DNA of 64,000 nt from Tritrichomonas musculus (GCA_039105265.1 JAPFFF010000019.1:124001-188000); one strand, 5' to 3'; counted from the stretch's first letter, positions 1 through 10,671 are shown. Numbers and translations: made by a program. Notes: a model not told the origin generated them from the letters alone.

Positions 1-154
1 TTTAAAAAGTTCGTTGATCATTCAAAATATCAATTTGCAAAATGCAATCACAATTCCAAAGCAAAAGAATATAATTATTAATTTTAAACTCTAATGATTA
101 ATTTTATTATAATAAACAAATTCAATCAAAATACATCAAATATACATTCAAAAG

Positions 155-1567
155 TCATTTTTTTTTTTCATCCTTGTCACTCAAGTCTGGATTTTCAATT
201 CGAAGAAGAGAAGAAAACTCATCTTCTTGGGTGTTCAAATTAATTTGCATTCCCAAATCATTGCTAACTTTTGGTGGTGGTGAATTTGAAGGCATTTGAA
301 CGTCCTCGATTTCAGAGTTATCACTGGATTGATTCGATCTGTAATTGTTACCAAATAAGTTCGTTATGAACGAGTAATTATTGTCTGTTGTTAATGACAA
401 AAAGACAGTTCCGACGAGAATAAAAAAAGTGCCAATTGATTGTTGAATTGTATATGTTTTTTTCATATTCAATGGATATTGAAAAGAAAGCTGTGAATCT
501 TCAATAGGGAGACGAATTGATTTGTTAAACCTTCTATTCAAAATAATTAGATTAATTAAAAGTACAGGAAGAATTCGAAGTTTCGAAAAATTAACAGAAA
601 AATGCCAGCCTGTGGATTCAATGAGCTTTATTTCGCTGAGAATTTTTAATTCATTCAATGCAACTCCAAAGAATAAAAGTGTTAAATAATCAAAACTAAA
701 TTTAATTTTAATATCAGAAGAAAACTCAAGTATGAAATATAAAATCGAAATAACAATAATAGAAATTAAAGTAATCCAGAATTGAATAATGTGAACTAAT
801 GAATTCAATGTGTTTGTAAATTTATATGATGACTTGTATTGCATCGTGTTGTAATCATTTGGGAAAAAGAATTTTTCATTAATATAAATAAGTGTTTTTG
901 CAAATAAAAAATTTGATAATGAGGTAAAAAATGATGCAAGTACTTGACACATAATTTGAAATGCTTTTTCACCAAAATGATTTTGAAATGGAATATTTAT
1001 ATTAGTAGCTTGACAAGAATAGCAAAAATTGCGATGAAGAAAATGAAAATTGTATAAAACTGTAAATAATCCGGAAAAAATTGATAAAAGCGCTAAAAAA
1101 CCTAGAATTGGTAATTTCTTACGAAAGAATATAAAATTAAATAAAGTCGAAAAAAGTTGGGTAAAACATAAATTGCAAATTGCTGTAAAATCAAGTTCAG
1201 AAATCGAATAGCACAGAAAAACCAATGAATATGATATTGAATATGCAACTGATAAAAATATAATTAAGAATATTAATTGATAATAATTGGAAAAATTAGG
1301 TGAAGAAGGAATTTTTGTTATATTAAGAATATTCGATTTTGAATTTTTTGCTTGAGCTAAAGAAGATCCGCTAATAAAACTAAATAATTGTCTGATTCCA
1401 CTGAATGCTCCATTAAGTATTATTGAAAGAAAGAGACTAATAACGAAAATTAATAAAGTATGGAGAAAAGGTAGATTTATGTAACTGAGGATTTCTCGGT
1501 AAAAAAAAGGTGTCCCCGTCGAAATAGAGAAAAATAAAATAAAATTGAAAAGAGAATTAAAATCCAT
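155..1567 (-). CDS. Multi-spanning membrane protein, drug/metabolite transporter-like
   Basis: The 470-residue protein is dominated by about ten hydrophobic segments. Residues about 110-175 hold closely packed helices in the order seen in the drug/metabolite transporter superfamily (EamA and nucleotide-sugar transporter kin): a helix, a short polar turn, a helix followed by FRKKLP, then another helix. Residues about 70-95 form a Ser/Asn-rich loop. The last 60 residues are a polar, acidic tail with a run of prolines and ending in lysines, probably cytosolic. The start is the ATG at 1567. The gene is divergent from the VPS9 gene with 267 bp between them. The substrate and compartment cannot be told. 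A CRT-like or other solute carrier is also possible; the membrane nature is certain and the family assignment is moderate. Confidence 0.6.
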   Translation of the reverse strand: MDFNSLFNFILFFSISTGTPFFYREILSYINLPFLHTLLIFVISLFLSIILNGAFSGIRQLFSFISGSSLAQAKNSKSNILNITKIPSSPNFSNYYQLIFLIIFLSVAYSISYSLVFLCYSISELDFTAICNLCFTQLFSTLFNFIFFRKKLPILGFLALLSIFSGLFTVLYNFHFLHRNFCYSCQATNINIPFQNHFGEKAFQIMCQVLASFFTSLSNFLFAKTLIYINEKFFFPNDYNTMQYKSSYKFTNTLNSLVHIIQFWITLISIIVISILYFILEFSSDIKIKFSFDYLTLLFFGVALNELKILSEIKLIESTGWHFSVNFSKLRILPVLLINLIILNRRFNKSIRLPIEDSQLSFQYPLNMKKTYTIQQSIGTFFILVGTVFLSLTTDNNYSFITNLFGNNYRSNQSSDNSEIEDVQMPSNSPPPKVSNDLGMQINLNTQEDEFSSLLRIENPDLSDKDEKKK

Positions 1568-1834
1568 TTTAAAAATAATCAGATTTTAGTTTCGGCTACA
1601 TTAGTAGATTTTATCGTTTAGGTTAAATAAATAGGATGTAACCGATAAAAGAATTTGAATGAGTTTTCCATCTTATAAAAAAAATGTTCTTTATTAATGG
1701 AATAAATTATGTAAAATGAATGAAAGAAAAAATCAAACTAAATATCATTATTAAAAAAATTAAAAAAGCTTTTGAAAATTTTAATGTTTATTCAATTTTC
1801 AATTAAATAAAGGTGAAAATTTTTTATTACCTTT

Positions 1835-3826
1835 ATGGAATCGAATTCCGCATCAAACCTTCAACAAACAGAATCTTCTTGCAAAGAACCAGAAATATTG
1901 CATAATCCCTTAAATTCAAAAGAAAATGAACAAATAAATTCGTCACAAAATAATACAATAAACATTATATCTAATGAAGAGGAGCTCAAAGATTTTTTTT
2001 CAAAAAACCCTGATTTAAAGACGTATGTAAAATTTACTGAATGTCATAGCGAAGGATTAGAAAAACTGAAATTTATGCAAAACCTTACAAATATGCATAT
2101 GGTGATAATGAATGATATCACTGCACTAATAAAGCAGTTAGAAAAAGAAATATCTGCTGCAATTAGTAAGATTGGTAAAAATTCAGACTCAGGTAGCTAT
2201 CATGATGAAATTAAAAAAAAAATTAATCAAACAATTCAAGTTAAAAATTTTGATTTTGACGATAAAAAAGATATTTTTACAATACGTCAATTAGTTTTTG
2301 TTCAAAGAAAGATTAGAATGAAAGAAGTTAAAATTATTCGTTCTAACATTCAAATTTTTAATGAAACAAAAATGCAAATGGAAAGGATGAAATCAATATT
2401 TAATTTGCATTGTTTACATCAAATTAAAATACAACTTGACCAAGAATTTTTTGACATAAATTCAAGAGCCTCAAAAGATCAAAACCTAAAAAGAAATTTA
2501 AAGAGTTTGGAATACCTCCGTCGTCTTGAAAATAGATTGATACAACATATTGAAAATATACCAAGAGCTCAATGGAGTAATAATTATGGTAGCACAAGTA
2601 ATAACTATAAAAAAAAATTCAGTATATTTATGAATGAATTAGTTCAACAAGCATTTTTATTAATGGATTGGGAAATATCGTATTGTGAGCCTTTAGATTT
2701 GGAGGTTTCTCTTTCTCGATGTTTATTCAATCCATTATCTCCATTTAAAAACGGAATCGATAAATATATTGATTCCTACTTTGAAAATGAAACTTCGACT
2801 AATTTTGTTCAGAAACTTATTTCTTACTGTTTTTCATTTCTAGATGAATATTTGTCTATCAAAAAAAAGAAAGTTGAATATCAATCAGCAGCTCTTGTTC
2901 TCGTATTCCGTGCTTTTTTTAATAGATGTTATGAAATGCATCCATCATTTTTTGCAAATCATGATTATAGTATCATTGTTAACCAAATCGAAAAGCCAAA
3001 TAATTCTCAGAATTCTGATTCGGATAAAAATCAAACTTCTAGCTCAGAATTCAATTATAACACTTCAGGTAATTTTATGGAAACTCTTCAAATAACACCT
3101 GTTAAAAAATATGAAATACTTGACAGAATTGAACAAATGAAAAAATCTCCAGCAAAAAAAATCCCACTCCCTCCAGCACTAATTCAAAACAGATCTCAAA
3201 ATGCAAAGATTGCTGCTGAAGTTGCAGAAAGAATAAAAGAATATAATGAAAAGCGTTTAAAGAAAGATGATAACTGCCAAAATGATTCAGAATCTATTTT
3301 TCAGCCGATTCATGGATATAATGTTAATGAGGATGAAACTCCTATTCGTGATCTATTTTTAAGTGATCCAATGTTTGAAAAAGCAGCAAAAACGATCAAT
3401 TTATCTATATTTTGTTCCAACCCTCTTGATGCTCTATATGAAATAAACAAAGCTCTCGCATTAATTCATAAAGGAGCCATAAACAATCAAACAGAAAATT
3501 CATCTAAATCTCAATCGATTGCTCGAATAAACGAAATATTAGAAGGTAAAATACATTTTAAAGATACACAAAATAAAGAAGTGAGTAAAAACCCTCCTGT
3601 ATTCGAAGTCAAAGATGATTTAAAACAACTGCTTAGCTTTGATGACCTTTTCTCTCTTTTTTTCGGCACTTTATTAGCAGCTGACATTCCTGATCTTTTT
3701 GATCTTGCTGCATTTGTGGGTAAATTTGCACCTAAAATTTGCTTATCGCCACCTTTTGAGTATGCACAAGCCAACATTGAAGCACTTGTTCTTCATTGTA
3801 TTAATTTGGAAAAAGATGATAATTAA
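1835..3826 (+). CDS. VPS9 domain-containing protein (putative Rab5-type GEF)
   Basis: The 663-residue protein has a polar N-terminus, a helical region (about 60-260) and a Ser/Asn-rich linker (about 385-490). Its C-terminus (about 505-660) reads as a VPS9 domain. Visible signs are the segment SFDDLFSLFFGTLLAADIPD, matching the VPS9 'DD(F/L)LP...' helix before a conserved xxPxL turn, and near the end EYAQANIEALV, matching the catalytic 'YYLTNLEAAV' helix. VPS9 domains exchange GDP for GTP on Rab5/Rab21-like GTPases and act in endocytosis and endosome fusion. The region at about 260-385 resembles the helical bundle that precedes VPS9 in Rabex-type proteins. Trichomonads are known to carry many VPS9 proteins. 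The family is fairly secure; the exact Rab partner is unknown. Confidence 0.7.
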   Translation: MESNSASNLQQTESSCKEPEILHNPLNSKENEQINSSQNNTINIISNEEELKDFFSKNPDLKTYVKFTECHSEGLEKLKFMQNLTNMHMVIMNDITALIKQLEKEISAAISKIGKNSDSGSYHDEIKKKINQTIQVKNFDFDDKKDIFTIRQLVFVQRKIRMKEVKIIRSNIQIFNETKMQMERMKSIFNLHCLHQIKIQLDQEFFDINSRASKDQNLKRNLKSLEYLRRLENRLIQHIENIPRAQWSNNYGSTSNNYKKKFSIFMNELVQQAFLLMDWEISYCEPLDLEVSLSRCLFNPLSPFKNGIDKYIDSYFENETSTNFVQKLISYCFSFLDEYLSIKKKKVEYQSAALVLVFRAFFNRCYEMHPSFFANHDYSIIVNQIEKPNNSQNSDSDKNQTSSSEFNYNTSGNFMETLQITPVKKYEILDRIEQMKKSPAKKIPLPPALIQNRSQNAKIAAEVAERIKEYNEKRLKKDDNCQNDSESIFQPIHGYNVNEDETPIRDLFLSDPMFEKAAKTINLSIFCSNPLDALYEINKALALIHKGAINNQTENSSKSQSIARINEILEGKIHFKDTQNKEVSKNPPVFEVKDDLKQLLSFDDLFSLFFGTLLAADIPDLFDLAAFVGKFAPKICLSPPFEYAQANIEALVLHCINLEKDDN

Positions 3827-4168
3827 TGGAGCATAAATTTTTTAATTATATAGAAAAGTTAAGCGATATTTTATATCTTTCCAACAGATTTGTATATATT
3901 ATTATTATTATTAAGTAAATAGCGTATTTTCAAATTTCAAGTTTTCATTATTTATAATGACTTATCTGGAATTATATTTGTATTTAAGAGCATTGCTTGT
4001 CACTTGTTATGTAGAAATGAATTTTCAATTTCGATTAATTTAAAAAAAGGAAATCTAATTTTTGATAAGTGATGATATGGTTTTGAGTGAAAATTTTAAA
4101 AAATTAAAAAAATTAACATTCAATTTTATTATTGATTTGAAAATTTTGAAAACTGCCGATAAATTTAT
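3827..4168. other. AT-rich spacer
   Basis: This spacer between the VPS9 and DPP III genes is AT-rich with short ATT runs. Nothing gene-like is seen apart from the initiator at its right end, listed separately. Confidence 0.6.
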
Positions 4169-4173
4169 CATTT
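4169..4173 (+). promoter_or_regulatory. Trichomonad-type initiator (Inr) of the DPP III gene
   Basis: TCATT fits the Trichomonas initiator consensus TCA+1(C/T)(T/A). The A would be the transcription start, giving an 11-base leader to the ATG at 4182. This also supports that ATG over upstream ones, which would lie outside the mRNA. Confidence 0.5.
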
Positions 4174-4181
4174 TTTTTTAT

Positions 4182-6302
4182 ATGTCAGTTGACCCATCAA
4201 TTAACATAAAGCAATATCTTGCTGCCACAAATAACAAAATTGGTGATTTGCATGTAGAGAAGCTTATTCCTACAATGAGTGAGAAAGAAAGAAATTATGC
4301 AACTTTTTTAATTCTTGCATCATGGGCTGGATATCCAATTCTCCTTGACCAAGTTTCAAAAGAATCGCCAAGAATTCATAAATATTTATCTGCACTATTC
4401 AAGGCATTGCCTCGAGACAGCCTTAACAAAGCAATTACAGTTAATATTGAAGACAAGAATCATGATGTTAAAGACGCAAATCTCAAATATTTGATTGAAT
4501 ATGCGGCACTTTTTTACTATAATGGTGGAAATTATCTCGGATTTGGTGACACAAAATTCATTCCACGTGTTCCAAAAGAAAGCCTACGTGAGATTACGCC
4601 TTCAAACCTTCATAATTTACTTGATGATTGTATTGAAGATATTTACTCACTAGAGAAAGGAAAATTAGAGCTCGGATTTAGCCCAGAAGGTGTAACAACA
4701 TACTACGATCCAAGTGATATCACAAAAGAAGAAGTCGAAAGTGTCAATCAAGTTATAGCAGGTAAAGGCCTCAAAATTGAAAACACCAAGATTGTTCGCG
4801 ATGATGCAAATCATAGATATAATGTTCTCTTGCCTTCTGTTCAAGTTGACGATAAAGGAGAACAAATTGGTGAAGTTAGTGTTAAATTAGCACAAGGCCA
4901 GGTTAATTGGCCAGTATTTTTAACAAAAGGACGTTATTCAGATACATTAAAGAAAGTGAATTTCTTCTTAAATAAAGCTAAAGAGTATGCATCCAATGAA
5001 ACTGAACAGAAAATGCTTTCTAGTTTGATTTCTTCATATGAAACTGGCTCATGTGCTGACCATGTTAAGTATTCTGAATATTGGGTAAAAGATGTTGATC
5101 CACCAGTTGAGTTCTATCATGGTTTTATAGAAAGTTATCGTGATCCAAGTGGAATTCGTGCCGAATTTGAAGGGTTTGTTGCCTGTATTGATCCAAAGGA
5201 AAGCCGAATTCTCCACAAGTTTGTTGAATCATCGCAAGTTGTTCTTCCTCTTCTCCCTCTTCTTCCAGAATACGAACGAAAAACATTCACTCCTCCATCA
5301 TACAATGCAATTAACATATTAACTTTTGTTACATCAGGATTTCCAATTGGTATTAACATTCCTAACTATGATGAAATTCGTGATCATATTGGTTTCAAAA
5401 ATGTATCTTTAACAAATGTAATTAATGCATCTGCAACAACCAAAGATGCTCTCTACTTCCTCGATGATAGCGATGCTGATATTGTCATTAAATTCTTTAG
5501 CGAAGCTGATAATATGGCAACTGCTGCTCATGAACTTTATGGACATGGATCAGGAAAATTACTTCGTAAAAGTGATGTAACAGGTCCCAACAAGGTTAGA
5601 GACCTTCTTAACAAAGACCAATTTGTTACCACATATTACGAAGAAGGTCAAACAGCCGAACAAACATTTGGAGGTTTATATTCAGCATTTGAAGAATGTC
5701 GTGCAGAAACTTCATCATTATATCTTTCTTTCTTTGAAGAAGTCCTTGATATTTTCGAAATTAAGAAAGATCCAGAATATCGCCGCTCATTACAAATCAG
5801 TGGAATTCTTGGAATGCTTCACGCTGGTATGAAAACATTGAATTGTTATTCAGTCGAAGCAAAACAATGGAGACAAGCCCATGCAGCTGCTAGATTTGCA
5901 ATTGTCAAGGCTTGCCTTAAATGGGGAAATGGAAGTGTTTCTGTTGTTAAAGCAGAACCAGGATTCAGACTTGTTCTTGATAAAAGTAAATTAGACGGTG
6001 TTAAAGAAGCAGTTACAAAGCTTCTCGTTTACTTAAACTACTATAAATCAACAAACAAAGCTGAAGAAGGAAAGGCATTCTTCAATGAATTAACAAGTGT
6101 TGATGATTTCTTCCTTGAAGTCAGAAAGTATATCATGACAAAAGAGAGGTCAAGATATTTGTATGTAGGTGCAAAAGTACAGTTGGTTGATAAAGCTAGC
6201 CAAAAATACAATTTAACTTCTCAAGTTGAAGAAGGAAGAAAAGCAGACATTCTTGACGTTTTGTATTCATATATTGAAAATATTGAGGTTTCAGCCCAAT
6301 AA
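4182..6302 (+). CDS. Dipeptidyl peptidase III (metallopeptidase family M49)
   Basis: The 706-residue protein is a zinc exopeptidase that removes dipeptides from the N-terminus of short peptides in the cytosol. The M49 motifs are plain: HELYGH at residues 450-455 (zinc ligands and catalytic Glu) followed by GSGKLL, and EECRAE at 504-509 (third zinc ligand). These positions almost coincide with the human enzyme (HELLGH from residue 450), so the protein is collinear and full length when begun at 4182. The frame is open further upstream to 4062, but those codons encode a low-complexity Lys/Ile-rich stretch unlike the family. The initiator 11 bases upstream also supports 4182. No signal peptide is seen. 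This is an ordinary housekeeping gene, and family confidence is very high. Confidence 0.95.
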   Translation: MSVDPSINIKQYLAATNNKIGDLHVEKLIPTMSEKERNYATFLILASWAGYPILLDQVSKESPRIHKYLSALFKALPRDSLNKAITVNIEDKNHDVKDANLKYLIEYAALFYYNGGNYLGFGDTKFIPRVPKESLREITPSNLHNLLDDCIEDIYSLEKGKLELGFSPEGVTTYYDPSDITKEEVESVNQVIAGKGLKIENTKIVRDDANHRYNVLLPSVQVDDKGEQIGEVSVKLAQGQVNWPVFLTKGRYSDTLKKVNFFLNKAKEYASNETEQKMLSSLISSYETGSCADHVKYSEYWVKDVDPPVEFYHGFIESYRDPSGIRAEFEGFVACIDPKESRILHKFVESSQVVLPLLPLLPEYERKTFTPPSYNAINILTFVTSGFPIGINIPNYDEIRDHIGFKNVSLTNVINASATTKDALYFLDDSDADIVIKFFSEADNMATAAHELYGHGSGKLLRKSDVTGPNKVRDLLNKDQFVTTYYEEGQTAEQTFGGLYSAFEECRAETSSLYLSFFEEVLDIFEIKKDPEYRRSLQISGILGMLHAGMKTLNCYSVEAKQWRQAHAAARFAIVKACLKWGNGSVSVVKAEPGFRLVLDKSKLDGVKEAVTKLLVYLNYYKSTNKAEEGKAFFNELTSVDDFFLEVRKYIMTKERSRYLYVGAKVQLVDKASQKYNLTSQVEEGRKADILDVLYSYIENIEVSAQ

Positions 6303-6680
6303 TTAATATTTAAATAAAGAATCTTTATTTCTAACGTTATTTTATAATCTTTAATAATTCGACAACTTTTTTAAGAATCATTTATATTTATATTGGGTGA
6401 ACGGTTGGAAATTCGCTATTAAAATCATTGAATATAAAGAAGTGAGGGAATATAAGCTTTAGAGAAATCAATAATTTATATTTATATTGATTTAAATTAG
6501 TCTTTATGATTAATGTAATTTTAGCATAATATGTATTATTTGAGTAATGTTAAATAAAAATAAACTGCATATTTACTAATTATTTAAAGTAAATGACTGA
6601 ATCGTCATTTCAACATTTAAAAAATTTGCTAGCAAAAAGTTTAGATTGTAAACTGAAAGTTCTTCAATCCTTTGAATCTT

Positions 6681-7036
6681 TTTAAGAGCGTACGTCCAAT
6701 TCAATGATCAGAATTCAATGAGATTTCTCAAATATTTTAATCTTTTTTTGAGTAAAAAAAGCTGAAGAATTAATTATATTTTGGAGAAAATAAAATGTTT
6801 ATTATTTTTAGATTGATGATATATTAAAAAAAAATATTTTTATGCATTATTTTTACATTTTAATTCAAAAATATTTTTTGATCAGTCTAAAAAAATTATT
6901 GTTTTTTGATCGTTTAGGACAAATATCATCATTTTTGACCTAAACTTTTTCATAATTGGAAGTATTGAAAGAGATATTCTATGAGTTTATTCAATATTGG
7001 CAAGTTTACAGCATTTTTGGGACGTACGTCCTTAAA
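6681..7036. repeat. Candidate small inverted-repeat element (MITE-like)
   Basis: TTTAAGAGCGTACGTCC at 6681-6697 is inverted at 7020-7036 as GGACGTACGTCCTTAAA, with 15 of 17 bases matching. The right copy is itself a 12-base palindrome (GGACGTACGTCC). GC-rich ends at the edges of about 356 bp of AT-rich DNA without an open frame are what a decayed non-autonomous DNA transposon looks like. TTAA-containing bases flank both ends. The family cannot be told. Confidence 0.35.
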
Positions 7037-7267
7037 GCTCTTAGTTTTTAACAACACAGGGATCAAATATCATTCAATCATTTATATTATTCTGATTGTA
7101 GATAAAAAATGACAATTATTTCGAAAAAATATTTATATCAAAATATTTTAATTAACTTAACAAAGGATAAAAAGATCAAATATCTATGTTTTGGACAAGC
7201 TTGATTTTGATAGTCTTGAGTTATTTTTCAATAGAATGTCGGCGATTTATTCCCTTTAAAAAATATG

Positions 7268-8135
7268 GGTGGGGTAACTATAAAAAAATAAATTCTCTTT
7301 ATATTGTAGATATGATATTAATGTTTAAAATAATATTTAAATTTCTAATTTAAATAATTGCATTTTAAATGATTTTTCCAAAAGATATTAATATTTTAAA
7401 ATCAACATTTATTTGAGAACTTTTCTTTGATCTCAATATATGCTTTCAAAATATCAGAAAAAATAATATCGAATATTTCAATTAATTAAGAATAATTCTA
7501 TAGATATTTAATTTTGAAATAATACAAATTATATGACGTATCACATTTTATTTTTGCAAATATCTTATTTAAAATTTAATTAATTTATTATATACTATAT
7601 TAATAAATATGAATACAATAGATTATAGTTTTTATTTGCATTGTATATTGGTTTATTTATTATTTGATATAAAAACATCACGTTAAGTTCAAATCATTTC
7701 TCCGATGCATTGGTGGAGCGTATTTCAGGTTTTAAGAGATATATGATTAAACAGATTATAATATAATAAATATAATGATTATAAGATTAAATATCAAATA
7801 TTGAGCTAGATACAATTCATTTTATCAAACATTTTATAATAAAAATCGATTTTCGAAAAATATATATCATAAATTCAAAGGATGATGGTTTTAACAAAGT
7901 ATTTAATACATAACAAATAAAACTAATTAGTTTAAAATATTACTAATCCATCATCATGATATCAACAAATGATTCAAAATAAAAAAATATATATTTACTT
8001 GATTTAATTATTTTTCTCCCATTATTTTTGATTAATATAAATTAAATTTCAAACCAATTTTGGAAATATTTATTTTTGAAAAAGATTTTTTGAAAAAATA
8101 TTTTTGCAAAAATACGTTATTTTAGTTACCCCACC
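7268..8135. repeat. Candidate inverted-repeat element with 13-bp GC-rich ends
   Basis: GGTGGGGTAACTA at 7268-7280 recurs exactly inverted at 8123-8135. An exact GC-rich 13-mer pair 868 bp apart is unlikely by chance in DNA this AT-rich. The interior has no open frame and no clear target-site duplication was found. It is probably a relic of a non-autonomous DNA transposon. Confidence 0.35.
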
Positions 8136-8703
8136 GATTAAAAAATAAACTTTAAATTTCCGATATATATCGGGATTTTTTTGTGAATGAAGTATATTGG
8201 CCCTTTCAATTATTTCAGCATTTATTTGTCTATGCAAATATTTTTTTCATTACATGTCATTTAGATAAAAAAAAGCATTGTTTTTCTGAAATTGCATTTT
8301 TCATAATGATTTTTTTTTCAAATTGATAATAAATTGAATGATTCTTAATTTTTTGAATTTGAAAACAAAGAATTTGAAATAACGAATATATATTTCTACC
8401 GGATATTTGAATTTTTTTTCAAATTGAATTTGATTATAAAACGTATAATTTTTATTTATTAAAAAAGTTGTTACTAACGTTTATATAGAAATTTTGAATT
8501 GATGTAAAGATAGAAGTTAATTCATATCTATTCCAGAAAATCAATAAAATGTTATGAAAATAATAAAATATATGTTATTAATGTAAATGTTAAACTATTT
8601 TTGAAATCCTCATTATTTCTGAAATATAAAAAACGTGTTTCTTTCAAAATATTATAGATTTCAAACGTGTTATTAAACGGTTTCATATTAAATATCTATT
8701 CTG

Positions 8704-8708
8704 TCACA
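8704..8708 (+). promoter_or_regulatory. Initiator (Inr) of the phosphatase gene
   Basis: TCACA matches the TCA(C/T)(T/A) initiator. The implied leader to the ATG at 8723 is 17 bases, within the usual trichomonad range. Confidence 0.45.
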
Positions 8709-8722
8709 TTAAAAATTTCACG

Positions 8723-9490
8723 ATGGCTGATCTTATCACAAATACTACATCTACATCTTCAAATGCTTCTGCTGCTCTTGCAGCATCATCATTTGCTCGT
8801 CTTGCAAGTGCTATTGAACAGCAGCAACAAGCGCAACAAATAAACTTTTCACAGCGCACGACAATTCTGATCGATCTTGATGAAACACTTATTCATTCAA
8901 GCTTTGAAAAACCAGAATTTTATTCGTTTTCGCTTTCAATTCCATTCAATGATAATAATTATGATATATACGTTCAGGTTCGTCCAGGTGCTGAAAATTT
9001 TTTACGAACATTGTGTGGACTTTGTTATAATTCTAATACGTCATCAGATTCATCCAGTACCGGATTTATTTTTGACGTCTTTATTTTTACTGCTTCCATG
9101 GCTGAATATGCAGTACCTGTTATGCAGCGAATAGCTCCATGGTTTCCATCATGCCGAGTCTTGACTAGGCAGCACTGCAAATGTTTACAGAACCAAGTTA
9201 GCAATACAACCATCGTTGTAAAGGATTTGACTATTTTCAAAGATCGTTCAATTTCTAAAATGATACTTGTGGATAATGCTGCTGAATCATTCTTACTTCA
9301 ACCTCAAAACGGAATTCTTGTGTCAACATGGATTGGAGATGTTACAGACACTGTTCTTATACAAGATGGTCCAGGAAGTTTGATGCATTTTTTAAAAGTT
9401 TGCGCAATGTCAGATGATGTCAGATCTGTTATATCGCAAGCCTTTCCTGATATTCAAAGTCGTTTACAATCTTTGCTTCAAACAAATTAA
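8723..9490 (+). CDS. FCP1/SCP-type HAD phosphatase (NIF family)
   Basis: The 255-residue protein starts with an Ala/Ser/Gln-rich tail of about 40 residues. An FCP1-homology domain follows. The signature DLDETL lies at residues 51-56; the first Asp is the phospho-acceptor and the second the acid/base. Further HAD signs are VRPGAENFL (about residue 90), VFIFTAS (about 119-125; the Thr/Ser of motif II) and ILVDNAAESF (about 182-191; motif III/IV acid). Proteins of this family remove phosphate from Ser residues, classically in the RNA polymerase II C-terminal repeat, although trichomonad targets are not established. A Ser/Thr-rich insert sits at about 102-113. Length fits small CTD phosphatases. 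The family is secure; the substrate is an inference. Confidence 0.88.
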   Translation: MADLITNTTSTSSNASAALAASSFARLASAIEQQQQAQQINFSQRTTILIDLDETLIHSSFEKPEFYSFSLSIPFNDNNYDIYVQVRPGAENFLRTLCGLCYNSNTSSDSSSTGFIFDVFIFTASMAEYAVPVMQRIAPWFPSCRVLTRQHCKCLQNQVSNTTIVVKDLTIFKDRSISKMILVDNAAESFLLQPQNGILVSTWIGDVTDTVLIQDGPGSLMHFLKVCAMSDDVRSVISQAFPDIQSRLQSLLQTN

Positions 9491-9672
9491 ATTATAAGAT
9501 GATAATTGTTCATGGGTACATGTCTGCTATAGAAACAGATTGATACTCAGCATGTTATCATTGTATTTATGTTTTTGTATTAAAATGCATTTTTTTTTGA
9601 AATTTCATCTTTTTTTTTTTTTTTTTAACTTTTTCTAAATAGATTGACCAAATAATATTACAATCTGAAAAA

Positions 9673-10671
9673 ATGGAATTTCGTGAACTTACTCTTTTTG
9701 CAATGGCAATTGGCACCATTCTATATTCATGCGGGACATCAATACATGTAATATTTCCATATAACGAAGTTTATCGTCCAGATTTTTTAAAGGCTCCTGT
9801 TGAAGAACAGCAAGAAATAAATGTTATGACATTTATTTTTATGCTTATTATGGGATCAATTTCTTTGTTATTAATATTTTATCTACTTTCAACAATAATT
9901 AATATTTTAAAATTTATGATCTTAATAGGTGGCGTTTCATCTGTTTCTTTTGTTATTTGGGATTGGATATTTTACGTTTTTAAGTCAAAATATTCGGCAT
10001 ACATTGCATATGGATATTCAATTTTAATCATTTTAATTTGGTATCAAACCGAAAATTTCATTATCACTAATTTTTTAGTTTTTTGTTTCGTGGTATGTGG
10101 AATAAGTATGGTTAAAATACGCAGTCTTAAAGTTATTTTATTTGTCACTATTGGTTTTCTCTTATATGATGTTTGGTGGGTTTTCATATCACCATTATTT
10201 TTTGGAAAAAGTGTTATGGAAGTTGCTGCGAAAGCGGCCTCAACAAAAATACCAGCAGCAATGACCGCTCCATCTACTCCATCCCCAGCCAATCAATTTT
10301 ATGAAGGTGCATCATTACTTGGTGCTGGTGACATTATGCTTCCTGGAATCGTTCTTGATTTTTTTATCAGATTTGATTGCTCATATCAAACTAATCTTTT
10401 TGAATTTTCTTTTGTTGGTTATATTTTCGGATTATTTTTAGCTTGGGTGATGGTTTTTGTTATGAGAAAAGGTCAACCTGCACTTTTATGGATATTCCCC
10501 TCAATTTTAATTCCAACACTTATTAGAGCAAAGGTAACAAATGTCCTCGGAATATTATGGAGAGAAGGAACTAGTAAATATGACAAAACCTCGGAGCCAA
10601 GGAGCAATAATCCTGAATCTATAAATGATGAAACGTTAAATATTGATGTTGATTTTGAAGAAGCCATATAA
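9673..10671 (+). CDS. Signal peptide peptidase (intramembrane aspartyl protease, A22B)
   Basis: The 332-residue polytopic protein has nine or so hydrophobic segments. All three family motifs are visible: YD in LLYDVWWVF (residues 165-166), GAGD in LLGAGDIMLPG (217-220) and QPAL (268-271). D166 and D220 are the two catalytic aspartates within the membrane. The motif YDxxWVF rather than YDVFWVF is within family variation. Signal peptide peptidases cut leftover signal peptides and tail-anchored proteins in the ER membrane. The hydrophilic stretch at about 185-205 between the two catalytic helices corresponds to the usual variable loop. The C-terminal tail is acidic and lacks a KKXX retrieval signal. 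Confidence in family is very high. Confidence 0.93.
   Translation: MEFRELTLFAMAIGTILYSCGTSIHVIFPYNEVYRPDFLKAPVEEQQEINVMTFIFMLIMGSISLLLIFYLLSTIINILKFMILIGGVSSVSFVIWDWIFYVFKSKYSAYIAYGYSILIILIWYQTENFIITNFLVFCFVVCGISMVKIRSLKVILFVTIGFLLYDVWWVFISPLFFGKSVMEVAAKAASTKIPAAMTAPSTPSPANQFYEGASLLGAGDIMLPGIVLDFFIRFDCSYQTNLFEFSFVGYIFGLFLAWVMVFVMRKGQPALLWIFPSILIPTLIRAKVTNVLGILWREGTSKYDKTSEPRSNNPESINDETLNIDVDFEEAI

Larger units (their letters stand above)
6303..8703. other. Long AT-rich intergenic region
   Basis: No coding region is supportable here. The DNA is AT-rich with homopolymer runs. Two GC-rich inverted-repeat pairs (listed separately) stand out and suggest that small DNA transposons once inserted here. 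No tRNA-like box B sequence was seen. Confidence 0.5.

Noticed and set aside
4062-4181. Upstream extension of DPP III by up to 40 residues
   Set aside because: The first codon is TTG, the added residues are low complexity, and the initiator and collinearity with known DPP III support 4182.
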